Source: UBA2450 sp045226015 (GTDB lineage Bacteria; Bacillota_I; Bacilli_A; RFN20; CAG-826). From it: a stretch of DNA of 6,480 nucleotides. Position 1 is the first letter of the stretch. Each line of letters opens with the position of its first letter. The notes beneath the pieces are model-generated. The model ran no database searches. It was not told the origin of the DNA and saw only the letters and a program-made list of their open reading frames with translations. A program made the position numbers and the translations under genes. Positions 5,600 to 6,480 of the stretch are shown piece by piece. The stretch spans positions 1-6,480 of the forward strand of contig JBGVBY010000022.1 of assembly GCA_045226015.1 (NCBI GenBank), written 5' to 3'.

Positions 5600-6402
5600 G
5601 TCGCGTTTCTGGAACTATCGTCGCTTGCTATACTCTCGAAGGAAAGTTAGTAAAAACATATCCAACTGCCATAAGTGCATGTAGGAGCAGACATCTTTTC
5701 AAACGCACTATCGATCGCTGCATTAGAGGCGACTTAAATATGGTCAAAGGACTTCAATGGAAGAGATTCAAAATCGGAGAAGTTCCCGACACTATTCCGC
5801 CACTTCAAATCGAAACCAAATCTTTAACTACTAAGCCAGTAGGAAAGCTTGGCGAAAACGGCGAGATTATTGAGGTATATCCATCTATAAAAAATGCTGC
5901 AAAAAATAATGGTTTAGATCCGCACTCTTTACGCGATAGATTAAATAAAAAATACGCTTATGTTGGTAGAACCAAATTCAGGTATTTAACTGATAATGAG
6001 ATAGATAAATATAATCTTAAAAAAGGCAGGATTTTTGATACTAAAATTAAACCAGTAATTCAATATAGTTTAGATGGTAAATATATCAAAACTTACCCAT
6101 CCACTAGAGCAGCTACAATAGCCATGGAAAGAGAGCCAAAAAATAGAGGAATTTATCAATGTTTAACTGGCCAATACGATACAGCTTTTGGATATGTTTG
6201 GAAATACAGAGATGAGCCAAATATTGAGAGACCAAGAAAACAAAAAGTCTATGTTTGTGCTTTGAACGCAAATAACGAAACCGTCCATAAATTCAATACG
6301 GTTAGAGAGGCTAGTGATTATTTTAAAGTTTCAGTTTCTGCTATAAATAACGCGATTCGCTTAAATCAAAAAGTCAAAGGATATCACTGGAAACGTAATT
6401 AA
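5596..6402 (+). CDS. Stand-alone tandem NUMOD1-repeat protein, about 268 residues, no nuclease domain
   Basis: It is probably a sequence-specific DNA-binding protein. Four NUMOD1-like repeats cover almost the whole chain: residues 6-58 (YTLEGKLVKTYPTAISA...KGLQWKRF), 80-130 (GENGEIIEVYPSIKNAA...GRTKFRY), 152-205 (YSLDGKYIKTYPSTRAA...FGYVWKYR) and 216-267 (LNANNETVHKFNTVREA...KGYHWKRN). Each has the family pattern of a short beta-strand pair, a helix-turn-helix-like middle and a final G-(aromatic)-W-(K/R) strand. NUMOD1 is known as a DNA-recognition module attached to HNH and GIY-YIG homing endonucleases, but no HNH, GIY-YIG or other catalytic motif is present. The frame stays open upstream to a TTG at 5515. 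That extension has three Cys in 27 residues and no ribosome site, so ATG 5596 is preferred. The gene is divergent from the surface gene. Role unknown: regulator, remnant of a mobile element, or partner of a separate enzyme. Confidence 0.8.
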   Translation: MSRVSGTIVACYTLEGKLVKTYPTAISACRSRHLFKRTIDRCIRGDLNMVKGLQWKRFKIGEVPDTIPPLQIETKSLTTKPVGKLGENGEIIEVYPSIKNAAKNNGLDPHSLRDRLNKKYAYVGRTKFRYLTDNEIDKYNLKKGRIFDTKIKPVIQYSLDGKYIKTYPSTRAATIAMEREPKNRGIYQCLTGQYDTAFGYVWKYRDEPNIERPRKQKVYVCALNANNETVHKFNTVREASDYFKVSVSAINNAIRLNQKVKGYHWKRN

Positions 6403-6403
6403 A

Positions 6404-6430
6404 AACTGGATTTTACTCCAGTTATCTTTT
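6404..6430 (+). terminator. Intrinsic terminator of the NUMOD1-repeat gene
   Basis: AACTGGA/TCCAGTT forms a seven-pair stem (6404-6410 with 6417-6423) around the loop TTTTAC. ATCTTTT follows. It begins right after the TAA stop codon. Confidence 0.75.
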
Positions 6431-6445
6431 ACTACAAAGTAGTAA
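6429..6445 (+). terminator. Second hairpin behind the NUMOD1-repeat gene
   Basis: TTACTAC-AAA-GTAGTAA gives seven pairs with a three-base loop, directly behind the first terminator and followed by only two or three T. It may back up the first terminator, serve a converging gene beyond the right edge, or be a protein-binding palindrome. Confidence 0.4.
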
Positions 6446-6480
6446 TTTGCATTCTATATCTATTAACGTGAATTACTTGC

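Noticed and set aside
1..6480. tRNA genes, CRISPR arrays, insertion sequences
   Set aside because: No T-loop consensus, no regularly spaced repeats, and no transposase frame or terminal inverted repeats with target duplications were seen.

Overview
The window is AT-rich and carries three convincing protein genes. It looks like a chromosomal accessory region of a low-GC Firmicute, most likely an uncultured gut or rumen Bacilli lineage near Erysipelotrichia/RF39. The clues are the signal peptide of the large surface protein (MNKLFTKIVGAALGLTMAIG, ending in VHA), its bacterial Ig-like domains, and AAAGGAG-type ribosome binding sites. The taxonomic placement is inference. TGA appears to act as a stop and Trp is TGG, so the standard bacterial code fits.

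Left part (1-610): no protein gene is visible. A canonical MerR-family promoter/operator at 63-93 fires leftward out of the window. An 8-1-8 palindrome lies at 143-159. About 320 bases of hairpin-rich sequence (282-600, minus strand) end in a strong terminator, which suggests a structured noncoding RNA or a long structured 3' UTR.

Middle (611-4988, minus strand): a 207-residue two-helix membrane protein of unknown function lies downstream of a 1231-residue secreted, wall- or membrane-attached surface protein. The surface protein has a signal peptide, four beta-rich modules alternating with Big_3/Big_2-type Ig-like domains, a helical C-terminal domain, one membrane helix and a KRK tail. An intrinsic terminator lies between the two genes.

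Right-middle (4989-5400): the regulatory region of the surface protein is the most interesting part. Its promoter has a perfect TATAAT and a TTGATT -35 separated by exactly 17 bp, and that spacer is made entirely of an (AAG)n/(CTT)n microsatellite, the layout expected for phase variation. A 21-bp inverted repeat abuts the -35. The inferred transcript starts directly at the first helix of a roughly 340-nt structured leader. Near its 3' end, an 11-bp segment is perfectly complementary to the surface gene's start-codon region, and it overlaps one arm of a competing 9-bp helix. This is a riboswitch-like layout for translational control.

Right (5400-6480, plus strand): a divergent gene encodes about 268 residues made almost wholly of four NUMOD1-like repeats with no nuclease domain. 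A hairpin terminator follows it. The surface protein appears to be under two-layer control (phase-variable promoter plus structured leader). Nothing in the sequence directly links the NUMOD1 protein to that control.
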